From assembly GCF_022569295.1 (NCBI RefSeq), contig NZ_JAKFIA010000002.1, positions 756,001 to 820,000 on the forward strand: a stretch of 64,000 nucleotides of DNA, read 5' to 3'. Under the pieces are notes generated by a model, which saw nothing but the letters and a program-made list of their open reading frames with translations, did not search any database and was not told where the DNA came from. The translations under genes were made by a program, and so were the position numbers. This document shows positions 8,692 through 17,888 of this stretch, piece after piece. Source of the stretch: Pedomonas mirosovicensis. Lineage in GTDB: Bacteria; Pseudomonadota; Alphaproteobacteria; Sphingomonadales; Sphingomonadaceae. Numbering within the stretch: position 1 is the first letter of the stretch; the number at the start of each line of letters is the position of its first letter.

Positions 8692-9858
8692 ATGGACGAA
8701 GTTGATTTTCTGATTGTTGACGATGATCCGGCCATTTGCGAGCTGATGAAACGCGTCGCGAAGAGCTGCGGCTTTTCCGCTGCGGCCGCGACGGATGCCG
8801 GGACGTTCAAGGATCTTTACATCAACAATGACGTTAAGGTCATTGTCGTTGATCTTTCCATGCCGGGGATTGATGGCATCGAGGTATTCCGCTTCCTTGC
8901 GGAGGCAGGGTGCCAATCCAATATCATGATTATCAGCGGCTTTGATCGTCGGGTTGTCGATTCCGCCTGGCGCCTGGGCGAGCAGCTAGGGCTCAAGATG
9001 ACATCCGTCATCTCCAAGCCGGTCCGCTTGGATACCTTCCGATCGCTGCTCAAGCAGTCCATCGCCAACCGCCAGGAGTCTGGCTCCAACAGGCCTCCTG
9101 AAATCACCGCAACGAATATCCTGGAGGCGATCGCCTGTGGTGATCTGACGCTTGCCTACCAGCCGAAGACCGAAATTTCTAGCGGCAGGCTCGTCGGGGT
9201 CGAGGCGCTGGCGCGGTGGCGTCACCCCAGGCTGGGTATGATTCCGCCCACCGTGTTCGTGCCGTTGGCGGAGAAATACGATATTATCGACCGGCTGACG
9301 GATCATGTTCTGAAAACTGCCCTGCGGCAATGGCGCGAATGGCATGAGGCCGGGCTTACCATCGATGTTGCCGTCAACTATTCGGCCTTGAGCTTTGGCC
9401 GCCTGGATGTTCCCGATTTCGTGCGCGCCCAGTGCGAGGAATATGGCGTGCCGCCGCACCATCTGGTTATCGAACTGACGGAAGGGGCAACGCAGCATAG
9501 CATCCGGCTTCTGGATGCGATGAGCCGTTTCCGCCTGAAAGGCATCAAGATCTCGCTGGATGACTACGGCACGGGCTACGCCTCTCTGGCCCAACTGCAG
9601 CAGCTTCCGTTCAATGAAATCAAGATCGACAAGCGTTTTGTCGAGAATGCGGACAGGTCGCGTGACTCGCGTGCGATCGTAAAATCGGTGATTGAACTGG
9701 CGCACGACCTTGGCCTGACCGCGACGGCGGAAGGGGTAGAGACGCAAAGCATTCTCGATCTGCTTCTGGAACTGGGCTGCGATCAGGCGCAGGGCTATCT
9801 TATTGCCAAGCCCATGCCGGGGCCAGAGCTGACTGGATGGCTGGAGCGGCGCGGCTAG
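8692..9858 (+). CDS. Response regulator with EAL output: c-di-GMP phosphodiesterase (RocR/PvrR type)
   Basis: 388 residues. An N-terminal receiver (1-120) has the acidic triad VDDDP, phospho-acceptor Asp54 in VVDLSMPG, and Lys in ISKPVR. The C-terminal EAL domain (about 140-385) keeps the EAL motif in GVEALARWRH, plus IELTEG, the DDYGTGYAS loop 6 and KIDKRFV, so it should hydrolyse c-di-GMP. The ATG is set by AGGGGGG immediately upstream. It converges with the hybrid kinase that ends the Wsp-like operon, only 23 bases apart, so a functional link to that system is plausible: a phosphodiesterase instead of a WspR-type cyclase. Partner kinase is not proven. Confidence 0.93.
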   Translation: MDEVDFLIVDDDPAICELMKRVAKSCGFSAAAATDAGTFKDLYINNDVKVIVVDLSMPGIDGIEVFRFLAEAGCQSNIMIISGFDRRVVDSAWRLGEQLGLKMTSVISKPVRLDTFRSLLKQSIANRQESGSNRPPEITATNILEAIACGDLTLAYQPKTEISSGRLVGVEALARWRHPRLGMIPPTVFVPLAEKYDIIDRLTDHVLKTALRQWREWHEAGLTIDVAVNYSALSFGRLDVPDFVRAQCEEYGVPPHHLVIELTEGATQHSIRLLDAMSRFRLKGIKISLDDYGTGYASLAQLQQLPFNEIKIDKRFVENADRSRDSRAIVKSVIELAHDLGLTATAEGVETQSILDLLLELGCDQAQGYLIAKPMPGPELTGWLERRG

Positions 9859-9881
9859 GACCGCGCTGGCCTTATCATCCG

Positions 9882-12383
9882 TTAAGGCTGTGCGTCTTCG
9901 AGCACTGAGCGGATGGCACGGGCGAGGTCATGCTTCCGGTAGGGCTTGCTCAGCATTGCGCCGTGCTGGAGGCTGCGCTGGCTCTTCTGCGATGCCGTCT
10001 CCGTATAGCCGGAGGTAAAGAGCACCCGCAGCCCCGGATGCCGCTCCTGCGCTGCATCCGCTAGATCGAAACCGGTCATGCCGCCTGGCATGATGACGTC
10101 GGTAAACAGCAGATCAATGGCGGCAGCGGTTTCAAGAAGCTCCAGAGCACGGGGCGCATTCTCAGCCTCGATTGTCTTGTAACCAAGTTCTTTGAGTTGA
10201 CGGACGACCATAGCGCGCACGTCCGGGTTGTCTTCTACAACCAGGATAGTCTCGGTGCCGGTGGGCAGGCGGGTCGTCCTGATCCGCTGCTCGTCGCGTA
10301 CGCCATCCGTGGCGGTGACGCGGGGCAGGTAGATCCTGATGGTGGTTCCCTGTCCCGGCGCGGTATCGATCTTCAGATATCCGCCGGATTGCCTGACCAG
10401 TCCGTAAACCTGGCTGAGACCAAGGCCAGTGCCCCGGCCTGGCTCCTTGGTGGTGAAAAAAGGCTCCAGGGCGCGCGCGGCAATTTCCGGCGTCATGCCG
10501 ACGCCCGTGTCCCGCATGGCAAGCATGGCGTAGTCGCCGGGAGTCAGCTCCGCATGGCCGGCAGCATCGGCCTCCTCCAGATGCACATTGGCCGTCTCGA
10601 GCGTGATGGTTCCGCCGCCCGGCATCGCATCACGCGCATTGATGGCGAGATTGAGAATGGCGTCGTCCACCTGCGCCGGATCGACAAGCACGGTCCCGAG
10701 ATCAGGAGAGGTTGCGGTTTCGACGCGGATGTGCTCGCCCAACGTACGCCGGAGCAGGGCGACGATATCAGAGAGCCGGTCGTTCAGATTGACGGCCTTC
10801 GGCTCCAGAAATTGCTTGCGCGCGAAGGCGAGAAGCCGCCGGACCAAGTCTGCGCCCCGTCCCGCAGCGCTGAGAACTTCGTCGGTGAGTTCTGCCTCCT
10901 CCGTACCGTCGGTGAGCAGCTCGCGCAACAGTTCGGCATTGCCCAGTATGACAGCGAGCAGGTTGTTAAAGTCGTGGGCAATGCCGCCGGTCAACTGGCC
11001 AATGGCGTCCATGCGCTGCGTCTGTTGGACCTGTCTCGCCAGTTCATTGCGCTCGGTAACGTCACGGACAATCAGCTGCGTGGCTGCCATTTCGTTATAT
11101 TTAACCGTAGTGGCGATAATTTCCGCCTCGATCGCAGTTTCATCGGGGCGCTCAAGCCTTTCCACCCGCGGCATGTCAGGCAGATGCGATGGCATGCTCT
11201 TAAGCGCCTCAAGGAGTTTCTGCTGGGCCGGTTCCAATCGACTGATCCGCTTGCCGATCAGAACGGCCGGGTCCCGCGCTCCGAGCAGTTGGGCTGCAGG
11301 CCCGTTGGCGAAAACGATCTCTCCCCCGGCTTCGACGAGCACGCCATCAGGCAGCGCTTCCACCAATCCAAGATAGCGCTCGGCATTTTCGCGCGCCGTG
11401 ATCTCGGCCAATTTTAATGTGGTGACATCCTGGCAAACTCCAAACAACGCCGAGGGTGCGCCATCGTCACCTCGCTCCGCCCGGATTTCCGACCAGCAAT
11501 AGCGTACGTCGCCGTCCGGGCGAATAATCCGGAATTCCTCACGGGCCGCGATACCGGAAGCAAAGCACCGTTGCAGTGACCGTTCGATGCGGCCCCGGTC
11601 CGATGGGTGAAGCCTGGCCAGAACTGCATCGAGCGGAACCGGGCCTTCACGCTTCTCCAATTGGAAGATGCGATGCATCTCATCCGACCATTCAACGGCG
11701 TCGATGTTGCGCGGCAAGCGCCAGTTCCCAAGCCTGGCGATCGCTTGCGCTTCCGCCAATTGACGCTTCTGGTCCTCAAGGTTGCGCGTCCGGATCTGGA
11801 CCAGCCGCTCAAGTTCTTGCGTTTGCCGCTCGAGCATGCGCTTGGCGGCGGACAGCTCCGCCTGGCTTGCCTGCAGTTTGTGGTTGGTGTGAACGATGTC
11901 CTCGAAGGTGGACAAAAGCAAATCAAGGATCTGCTCCTTGTCCGACTGGATCACGAAGCGTTGACCGAGGAACATGACATCGACGCCGCCGTCATCCTGA
12001 CCGCTTCGCCTGACCGTCCGATTGTCGAGCACGGTCCGGACACGTTTGATCAGCAAGTCCGGATCATAGGGCTTGGTCAGAAAGTTGTCCGCGCCGCATT
12101 CGAGGCCCGAGACGATATCCATTGGATCACTGAGAGACGATAGCAAGACGACCGGAACCTTCGCGCCGTCTTTTTGTGCCTTCAGCCGCCGGCACAAGTC
12201 ATAACCCGTCATACCCGGCATGACGATATCGCTAATCACCAGTTCAAAGCGGGCAGGGTCGAACAGCGCCAGGGCCTCCTCGGCGCTCGTGGCAATCTCA
12301 ACCTGGAGGCCGGCGGATTCCAGCACGAAACGGAGTTCCGCCGCCTGGGTCCTGCTGTCTTCCACGACAAGAATTCTAGCCAC
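9882..12383 (-). CDS. Hybrid sensor histidine kinase, REC-PAS-PAS-HisKA-HATPase-REC
   Basis: 833 residues, no membrane segments. Domains in order: receiver (1-125, Asp52 in ISDIVMPG); coiled coil (about 165-215); two PAS domains (about 220-330 and 335-445); HisKA with phospho-His in GGIAHDFNNLL; HATPase with LAINARDAMPGGG, DTGVGM and GTGLGLSQVYG; and a second receiver (FTDVIMPGGMTG). The N-terminal receiver is the natural target of the CheA encoded two genes upstream, so this protein takes the place that WspR holds in Wsp operons: phosphorylation from CheA could gate its own kinase activity. Its start overlaps the cheB stop by eight bases. Final output of its C-terminal receiver is unknown. 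Confidence 0.92.
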   Translation of the reverse strand: MARILVVEDSRTQAAELRFVLESAGLQVEIATSAEEALALFDPARFELVISDIVMPGMTGYDLCRRLKAQKDGAKVPVVLLSSLSDPMDIVSGLECGADNFLTKPYDPDLLIKRVRTVLDNRTVRRSGQDDGGVDVMFLGQRFVIQSDKEQILDLLLSTFEDIVHTNHKLQASQAELSAAKRMLERQTQELERLVQIRTRNLEDQKRQLAEAQAIARLGNWRLPRNIDAVEWSDEMHRIFQLEKREGPVPLDAVLARLHPSDRGRIERSLQRCFASGIAAREEFRIIRPDGDVRYCWSEIRAERGDDGAPSALFGVCQDVTTLKLAEITARENAERYLGLVEALPDGVLVEAGGEIVFANGPAAQLLGARDPAVLIGKRISRLEPAQQKLLEALKSMPSHLPDMPRVERLERPDETAIEAEIIATTVKYNEMAATQLIVRDVTERNELARQVQQTQRMDAIGQLTGGIAHDFNNLLAVILGNAELLRELLTDGTEEAELTDEVLSAAGRGADLVRRLLAFARKQFLEPKAVNLNDRLSDIVALLRRTLGEHIRVETATSPDLGTVLVDPAQVDDAILNLAINARDAMPGGGTITLETANVHLEEADAAGHAELTPGDYAMLAMRDTGVGMTPEIAARALEPFFTTKEPGRGTGLGLSQVYGLVRQSGGYLKIDTAPGQGTTIRIYLPRVTATDGVRDEQRIRTTRLPTGTETILVVEDNPDVRAMVVRQLKELGYKTIEAENAPRALELLETAAAIDLLFTDVIMPGGMTGFDLADAAQERHPGLRVLFTSGYTETASQKSQRSLQHGAMLSKPYRKHDLARAIRSVLEDAQP

Positions 12384-13425
12384 CCGAAACTCCTGTCATA
12401 TTCCGCCGGGTCAGCTCGATCAGGCCGGCGGTGATCTCGCCGAGTGGCAACACCGTATCGACCACGCCTTCGCGCACGGCCTCTCCCGGCATCCCAAAGA
12501 CGATCGAGGTCGCCTCGTCCTGGGCGATAACTCGCCCCCCAGCTTGCTTGATTTCACGCAGTCCTTCAACGCCGTCCCGTCCCATGCCGGTCAGGATCAG
12601 CGAGAGGGCCGAGGCGCCGTAGTGACGCGCGACGGACCGGAACAGGTAGCTGGCGGATGGACGAAAGCCATCGACCGGGGCCTCGCTTGTCAGCATGAGG
12701 CGCGATCGGCTCGCCAGTCCGAGATGCTGGTCGTCCGGGGCGAGATAGGCTGTGCCTGGGCAGATGCGTTCCTGGTCTGTCGCCAGCTTCACATGCAGCG
12801 GGCAGACGCTGTCGAGCCAGGTCGCGATGTTCTGGGCAAAGCCTTGGGCGACGTGCTGCACGATCAGGATAGGCACCGGGAAATCCACGGGCAGGCCGCC
12901 CAGGATATGTCGCAGGGCGGCCGGCCCGCCTGTCGAGGCGGCAATGGCAATGAGGCGAATGGGCGCCTCCTCGAAGATGTCCTGCCGCGCTGGCGGTTGC
13001 GGCTGGTTCCGCCGCCACTGACGCACGACCTTGACCTTCGCCATGGCCTTGAGCTTGGCCAGAAAAGCCTCTTCGATCCGCCGCTTGACCGACGTATCAG
13101 ACGACGGCAACTCGAGCACCGCGACCGCGCCGCCGCACAGATCAAGCATCGAGCGGCCTGTCGGCATAGGCTGGCCTGCCTGCTTGAGCAGCACGATCGG
13201 GGTCGGTGCCTCGATCATGATTTCCTGGCCCGTGTCGAAGTCTTCCGAGACGCAGAGATCGAGCCCGAGGACGACCAGATTGGGGCGATGGCGCTTCGCC
13301 AGGGCAAGCGCCTCGCGTCCGGTTGTGGCCGTGCCGACAACCTGGACCTGGGGATCCTGCTCGATCAGGCGGAGGAGCGCAGCGCGCGTGGGCAACGAAT
13401 TCTCGGCGACAACAACCTTTATCAA
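12376..13425 (-). CDS. cheB: Chemotaxis methylesterase CheB (WspF-like) with degenerate receiver
   Basis: 349 residues. The C-terminal methylesterase domain is intact: Ser164 in AASTGGPAAL, His in VQHVAQGFAQ and Asp in LTGMGRDGVEGL form the catalytic triad. It removes methyl groups from, or deamidates, the receptor. The N-terminal receiver-like domain is abnormal. The usual acidic pair reads VVAENS, the phospho-acceptor position is Gly54 (VVLGLDL, where active CheBs have an Asp), and the Lys before the conserved Pro is Leu (LELPSS). Control by CheA phosphorylation is therefore doubtful; Asp56 is a possible but misplaced substitute. It lies between cheA (7-bp gap) and the hybrid kinase in the operon. 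Confidence 0.93.
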   Translation of the reverse strand: MIKVVVAENSLPTRAALLRLIEQDPQVQVVGTATTGREALALAKRHRPNLVVLGLDLCVSEDFDTGQEIMIEAPTPIVLLKQAGQPMPTGRSMLDLCGGAVAVLELPSSDTSVKRRIEEAFLAKLKAMAKVKVVRQWRRNQPQPPARQDIFEEAPIRLIAIAASTGGPAALRHILGGLPVDFPVPILIVQHVAQGFAQNIATWLDSVCPLHVKLATDQERICPGTAYLAPDDQHLGLASRSRLMLTSEAPVDGFRPSASYLFRSVARHYGASALSLILTGMGRDGVEGLREIKQAGGRVIAQDEATSIVFGMPGEAVREGVVDTVLPLGEITAGLIELTRRNMTGVSGG

Positions 13426-13432
13426 GACGACC

Positions 13433-15619
13433 TCACAGCATGCGCGCCACAGTATCGAGCAAGCGCTGCTGATCGAACGCGCTCTTGACCAGATAGGCGT
13501 CGGCTCCTGCCTCTAGACCACGCGTCTTGTCATCCTCCGTCTCCCGCGCAGTCACCAGGACCACAGGAACGGAGCGCAGCTTTTCAGAGCGGCGCATCGC
13601 CCGCGTCAGGGCGATGCCATCCATATGAGGCATCTCCACATCCGTTACCACCAGGTCGACGTCTCGTTCCTGGAGCAGCGCCCAGGCTTCAGCCCCGTCG
13701 CACGCCACCAGAACCTCGTAGCCGGCGGCGGCCAGCGCCGACTGTTCGAGCGTCCTTGTTGTGATTGAATCATCGACAACAAGCAGCCGCCGCTTTGTCG
13801 GGGCGGCGTCCGATTTTGCTATCGACGGGTGCAGAGCCGCACCCTGCTGGTCAAGGCTCATGGCGAGGGCCGTGGGATTGATGACGAGGGCAAAACGGCC
13901 ATTTGGTAGGATGGTTGCACCGGCAAACAAGGTGATGCCCGCCAGCCGACGGCCCAGGCTACGGATCACCAGCTCCGCCTCGCTGAGCGGTTCATCGATC
14001 GCCAGCGCGATCTCGCCCTGTCCCGCCGACACGATAACGACGTTCAGCCAGCTTGGCCCGGCAGGGTCTTGCTTGTTGCGTACGCCGAGCCATTCCGCCG
14101 CCCCAATAACCGGGACGGGCAGGCCATCCTGCAAGATGACGCTCCGACCGTTGAGCTGGCGGATCGCTTGCGTCTCGACGCGCATCAGCCTGTGCACATA
14201 CAGGCTTTCGATCGCGAAGATCTGGCTGCCGCAAGCGACCAGCAATGCATGCGTCGTCGTGACTGTCAGCGGCAAGCGGATCGAAAAGCGGGCGCCTGCG
14301 CCGGGCGTTGACGTAACGGAGATGTCGCCGCGCAGGGCCTCGACAGCGCTTCTCACCGCATCCAGTCCGACGCCGCGGCCTGAGATCTCCGTGACCACGG
14401 TTGATGTCGAGACGCCTGGCTGAAAGATGTGGCGAATCAAGGCGGCCTCGTCATCGTTGGCCTCGCCCCATCCGTGGCGTTCTGCCTGTTTCCGGAGCGC
14501 GCTGATATCCAATCCTCGCCCGTCGTCCTCGACAATGACTTGCACCTGCTCCCCGATCAGCCTGGCTGCAACGGTTACGCGCCCCTGCGCCGGCTTGCCC
14601 GCTGCTTCCCGTTCCTCGCGGGTCTCAAGGCCATGGTCGAATGCGTTGCGGACCAGATGGCGCAGCGCGTTGCGAAGTTCCGCAATGATCGAACGGTCGA
14701 TTTCGACCTGTCCTCCCTCGATTATCAGTCGCGCGTCCTTGGCACTGGCGGAGAGGAGATCGCGAACGGTCCGGTCCAGCCCCTCGCACGCCGTGGCAAA
14801 GGGCTCCATCCGGGTAGCCCGGATCTCGGCCTCGAGCGAGGTGGCAGCGTGGTCGATCGATCTCCGGTTGGCTGCAAAGCCGGTAGCAACGGCCTGCAGG
14901 CCCTTCTCAAGACTGCCGAGGTTCTCAGCGAGCATTTGCGCTTCGCCCGCCAGGCCGGTCCCCTTGGTGCGATGCTGGGCAACAAGTGCCCGCATGTCGT
15001 TCCGGGTTTGGGTCAGTCTGGCCTGGAGGTCTGCCAGCGCCTCCTCAATCGTTCCGGTTCGTGACCGGGCCAGTAGCAGTTCGCTGCTCTGGGCGAGCAG
15101 CATATCCAGCCGCTGGGCAGGAAGCCGGATATGGGTCTCCGTTGCGGTTGCCGCTGCTGGTTCCTCGGGTTCGGTCGTCGGGATCGGTCTGGCAGAACTG
15201 CCGGGCATCGGCGCAGGCGTTTCATCGAAGGCCGCCAGCCGCGCCAGCAGGTCACGCATGGCACCGCCCTCCGGCTTCTCGCCGCGCTGGATCCGTTGCC
15301 CGGCCTCGGAAATGGCGTCGACCGCGGCATAGAGCAGCTGGAAGAGGGCGTGGTCAGCCTCTCGTTGTCCATCGCGCAGCGCCGCGAAAATATCCTCAAG
15401 ATGATGGCAGGCCGTCTCAATGGGCCGAACATCAACCGAGCGCGCGGCGCCTTTCAGGCTATGGGCAGTGCGGAACAGCTTCCTGAGAAGCTCGGCCCGC
15501 TCCTGGGCGTCTGCCTCCTTTTCCAACCGCAACAGATCGCGTTCCAGGTCGCGCACGAGCTCTCGAAGCTCGCCCTGGAATGTTGCCATAAGATGTTTGA
15601 TGAGATCCTTGCGTTCCAT
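13433..15619 (-). CDS. cheA: Hybrid chemotaxis kinase CheA-REC (WspE-like)
   Basis: 728 residues. An Hpt (P1) domain has phospho-His53 in RTAHSLKGAAR. A low-complexity linker without a clear CheY/CheB-binding P2 follows. Next come the dimerisation helices, a HATPase domain (HLVRNAFDHGLE N-box, EDDGRGLDI, GRGVGLDAVRSAVE), a CheW-like P5 domain (ALLVACGSQIFAIES) and a C-terminal receiver with Asp in VVTDVEMPHMDG. Absence of P2 and a fused receiver are hallmarks of WspE/FrzE-type kinases in non-motility chemosensory systems. The fused receiver may act as phosphate sink or output. The start ATG lies two bases from the MCP stop. Confidence 0.94.
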   Translation of the reverse strand: MERKDLIKHLMATFQGELRELVRDLERDLLRLEKEADAQERAELLRKLFRTAHSLKGAARSVDVRPIETACHHLEDIFAALRDGQREADHALFQLLYAAVDAISEAGQRIQRGEKPEGGAMRDLLARLAAFDETPAPMPGSSARPIPTTEPEEPAAATATETHIRLPAQRLDMLLAQSSELLLARSRTGTIEEALADLQARLTQTRNDMRALVAQHRTKGTGLAGEAQMLAENLGSLEKGLQAVATGFAANRRSIDHAATSLEAEIRATRMEPFATACEGLDRTVRDLLSASAKDARLIIEGGQVEIDRSIIAELRNALRHLVRNAFDHGLETREEREAAGKPAQGRVTVAARLIGEQVQVIVEDDGRGLDISALRKQAERHGWGEANDDEAALIRHIFQPGVSTSTVVTEISGRGVGLDAVRSAVEALRGDISVTSTPGAGARFSIRLPLTVTTTHALLVACGSQIFAIESLYVHRLMRVETQAIRQLNGRSVILQDGLPVPVIGAAEWLGVRNKQDPAGPSWLNVVIVSAGQGEIALAIDEPLSEAELVIRSLGRRLAGITLFAGATILPNGRFALVINPTALAMSLDQQGAALHPSIAKSDAAPTKRRLLVVDDSITTRTLEQSALAAAGYEVLVACDGAEAWALLQERDVDLVVTDVEMPHMDGIALTRAMRRSEKLRSVPVVLVTARETEDDKTRGLEAGADAYLVKSAFDQQRLLDTVARML

Positions 15620-15621
15620 CG

Positions 15622-17286
15622 TCAGCGGCCATACCCGGAAAGTCGCTCCTTAAGGGTAACGCCCAACGCATTGAGATTCTCTGCGGCCTGTTCCGCCTGC
15701 CGTGTCGCCGCCAGATTCTGGCTGCTCGCCTGATTGATGTGCATCATGGCTTGGTGGATTTGGCCCATGCCAGTGGCCTGCTGCCCGGAGGACGCAGAAA
15801 TGTGAGCAGCTGCCAGCGCTGCGTCCGCGATGATGGCGGCCAGCTGAGTAATGATGTTGCCCGCCTCGCTGACGGCGGACAAGGCCTGTTCAACGCTCCG
15901 GGCTCCTTCCTCCGTAACGCGCACCGATCGGTTCGCTGCCTTTTGAATATCGCCGAGGATGCGGCGCACCTGGGCGGTCGCTTTCTTCGACTGATCGGCC
16001 AATGCCTTGATCTCGGTCGCCACAACCGTGAACCCTCTGCCGTGCTCGCCGGCGCGAGAGGCCTCGATGGCGGCGTTCAGCGCCAGAAGGTTGGTCTGCT
16101 CGGCGATGTCGGTGACAGCGGCGATGATGTCGCCGATCGACTGCGCCTGTTCGGCCAGGTTTACAACGCTTTCCGCAATCGACTCGGTCTGACGGCGCAC
16201 CGCCTCCATCGCAGAGGTGGTGTCCGCCACGGCCTTTTCACCGGCGCTGCTCAGCTCGACCGCGCGTTGTGACGAGACCTCGACGGCCTTTGCCCGCTCG
16301 GCAGCTTGCTCTGCCGTCTGCAGCACCTCATCCACCGTCGTGATGGTCTGGGCAACGGCAGAGGATTGCTGCCGCATGCCGGCCGCCTGCTCGCTGGTGC
16401 CGGCGAGGATTTCCGCAGTTGCCGTCGTGAGGCTGCTGACGGCTTCGGAGATGGCGGATAGCAGGTCTTCAAGCGCCTGGCGGTCTCGCGCTTCCGTTTC
16501 TATTCGCTGGCGTAGCTGGCTCGTCATCTCGTTGAATGACGTGCCAAGAGCAGCCAGCTCGTCCTCGCCCTGAACGGGGGCTGCGGCATCCAGATCGCCG
16601 CCGCTGATCCGGTCTGCCGCCGAGGCGAGCGCACGGATCCGCCTCGAGATATTTTGGGCCATGCCGACGAGCGGCAGGAGGGCAAGGAGGATGATGCCAG
16701 CGAAAAGCCACTGGGAGATGTTAAAAGCTTCAACGGCCTGGCGAGAGGCCGTCTCGCGCAGGTCAAGACCACGATCGACCAAGGCTGAATAGTCGCTCAG
16801 CGAACGGTCAAGCTGGGCAAGAGCAGCCTCTGCCACGGCCGGATCCTCGGTTGCCAGAAAGCGATCGAGCACAGGCCGGACATTCGTACGCCAGAACAGT
16901 TGGCGTTCCTGGATGTTCGTGATAACCGCCGGGTCGGTCTCCGCCGCAATGCCTCTGGCGCGATCGCCGTTGGCCATGTCTTCCAGATTCTGTTCGGTCA
17001 GCTCAATCTGCTGCCGCAGGCGATCCAGATTCTCGGCGCGCGTTGCGCCTGTCTCGGAATGATGCTTGTACGCAAAGTAGAGGATACGATGGGCGGTACG
17101 CGCCTTCGCGGTCAGCGAGGTGGCGGCGAGATCGGCCTTCAATCCCTTCGCTTCGTAAATATTCCAGGCAGCGAATGCCACCGCCAGAATAAAGAGCGCG
17201 ATCGGTATCAGCGTGAGCCTTGTTGAAAGACTCGCGGTGAAGCGAGAGCTTGCAGTCATGTCGTCGGTCCCCCCTGAATGCCTCAT
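15622..17286 (-). CDS. Methyl-accepting chemotaxis protein with PilJ-like sensor (WspA-like)
   Basis: Up to 554 residues. Transmembrane segment 1 is near 25-45; a periplasmic helical region (about 46-205) resembles the PilJ/type-IV-pilus MCP sensor domain; transmembrane segment 2 ([18 protein letters not shown]) and a HAMP domain follow. The cytoplasmic signalling hairpin is complete, with tip [20 protein letters not shown]. It presents the envelope signal to CheA through the two CheW proteins. Start is ambiguous. The ATG at 17286 overlaps the preceding cheW stop (ATGA) but lacks a good ribosome site. The ATG at 17259 has AGGGGGG nine bases upstream and gives the more usual N-terminus (MTASSRF), and is my preferred start. 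Confidence 0.92.
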   Translation of the reverse strand: MRHSGGTDDMTASSRFTASLSTRLTLIPIALFILAVAFAAWNIYEAKGLKADLAATSLTAKARTAHRILYFAYKHHSETGATRAENLDRLRQQIELTEQNLEDMANGDRARGIAAETDPAVITNIQERQLFWRTNVRPVLDRFLATEDPAVAEAALAQLDRSLSDYSALVDRGLDLRETASRQAVEAFNISQWLFAGIILLALLPLVGMAQNISRRIRALASAADRISGGDLDAAAPVQGEDELAALGTSFNEMTSQLRQRIETEARDRQALEDLLSAISEAVSSLTTATAEILAGTSEQAAGMRQQSSAVAQTITTVDEVLQTAEQAAERAKAVEVSSQRAVELSSAGEKAVADTTSAMEAVRRQTESIAESVVNLAEQAQSIGDIIAAVTDIAEQTNLLALNAAIEASRAGEHGRGFTVVATEIKALADQSKKATAQVRRILGDIQKAANRSVRVTEEGARSVEQALSAVSEAGNIITQLAAIIADAALAAAHISASSGQQATGMGQIHQAMMHINQASSQNLAATRQAEQAAENLNALGVTLKERLSGYGR

Positions 17287-17888
17287 CCGCTAATGAAAAG
17301 AGCCGGTTCCGCAAGCAACGCCGCGCCATCCAGTATGACAAGCGCATCGGCGGTCATGCCTCGCACGCATGTTCCACCCGTGGCAAAGGCCTGATTGGCG
17401 ACAATGGCGTCGCTGGGCACGCGGATGACCCGCTCCACGCTGTCGGCGAGAATGCCGAACTCACCCATTTCCCGGCCGACTACAATGACATAGGACAGGT
17501 CGCTCAGCCCCTGGGATGTGAAATCGAACAATTTCCTCAAATCGAATGCAGGCAGGATTTCGCCGCGTACATTGCAAATGCCCGCAAGATAAGAGGGTGT
17601 CCTTGGCACGATCGTCAGATCGCGGACTTTGGCAATTTCACGAACATAGGCCGTTTCCAAGGCAAAGCGATCCGTCATCACGCGCCACGTGACCACTTCG
17701 AGTCCCTCGGCAACATCCTCTTCCCGGCGCAAGGGTTGGGCCAGAGCGCTGGCGCGCTTTTCAAGGCATTCCTTGGCATGCTCGGTTGACGGCTCAAAGG
17801 CGGCCTCTACCGCTTCCGATGCCCTCGCAAGACGCTGCCGGAGCCGCTGCCAATCTGTCGCCCCCTGACTTGATGTGGTGTCCGTCAT
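17283..17888 (-). CDS. cheW: CheW-domain coupling protein (WspD-like)
   Basis: 201 residues. A CheW domain occupies about 60-195, seen as [36 protein letters not shown] and [16 protein letters not shown]. It is preceded by a 55-residue helical N-terminal extension, which makes it longer than simple CheW (about 160), as in WspD. It couples the receptor to CheA. Its start overlaps the CheR stop (ATGA) and its stop overlaps the long-form MCP start, so it lies firmly inside the operon. Two different CheWs in one cluster is the Wsp arrangement. Confidence 0.92.
   Translation of the reverse strand: MTDTTSSQGATDWQRLRQRLARASEAVEAAFEPSTEHAKECLEKRASALAQPLRREEDVAEGLEVVTWRVMTDRFALETAYVREIAKVRDLTIVPRTPSYLAGICNVRGEILPAFDLRKLFDFTSQGLSDLSYVIVVGREMGEFGILADSVERVIRVPSDAIVANQAFATGGTCVRGMTADALVILDGAALLAEPALFISG

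Noticed and set aside
9858-9900. Terminator between the REC-EAL gene and the hybrid kinase
   Set aside because: Only a 6-bp GCCTTA/TAAGGC stem overlapping the kinase stop, with no T-run.
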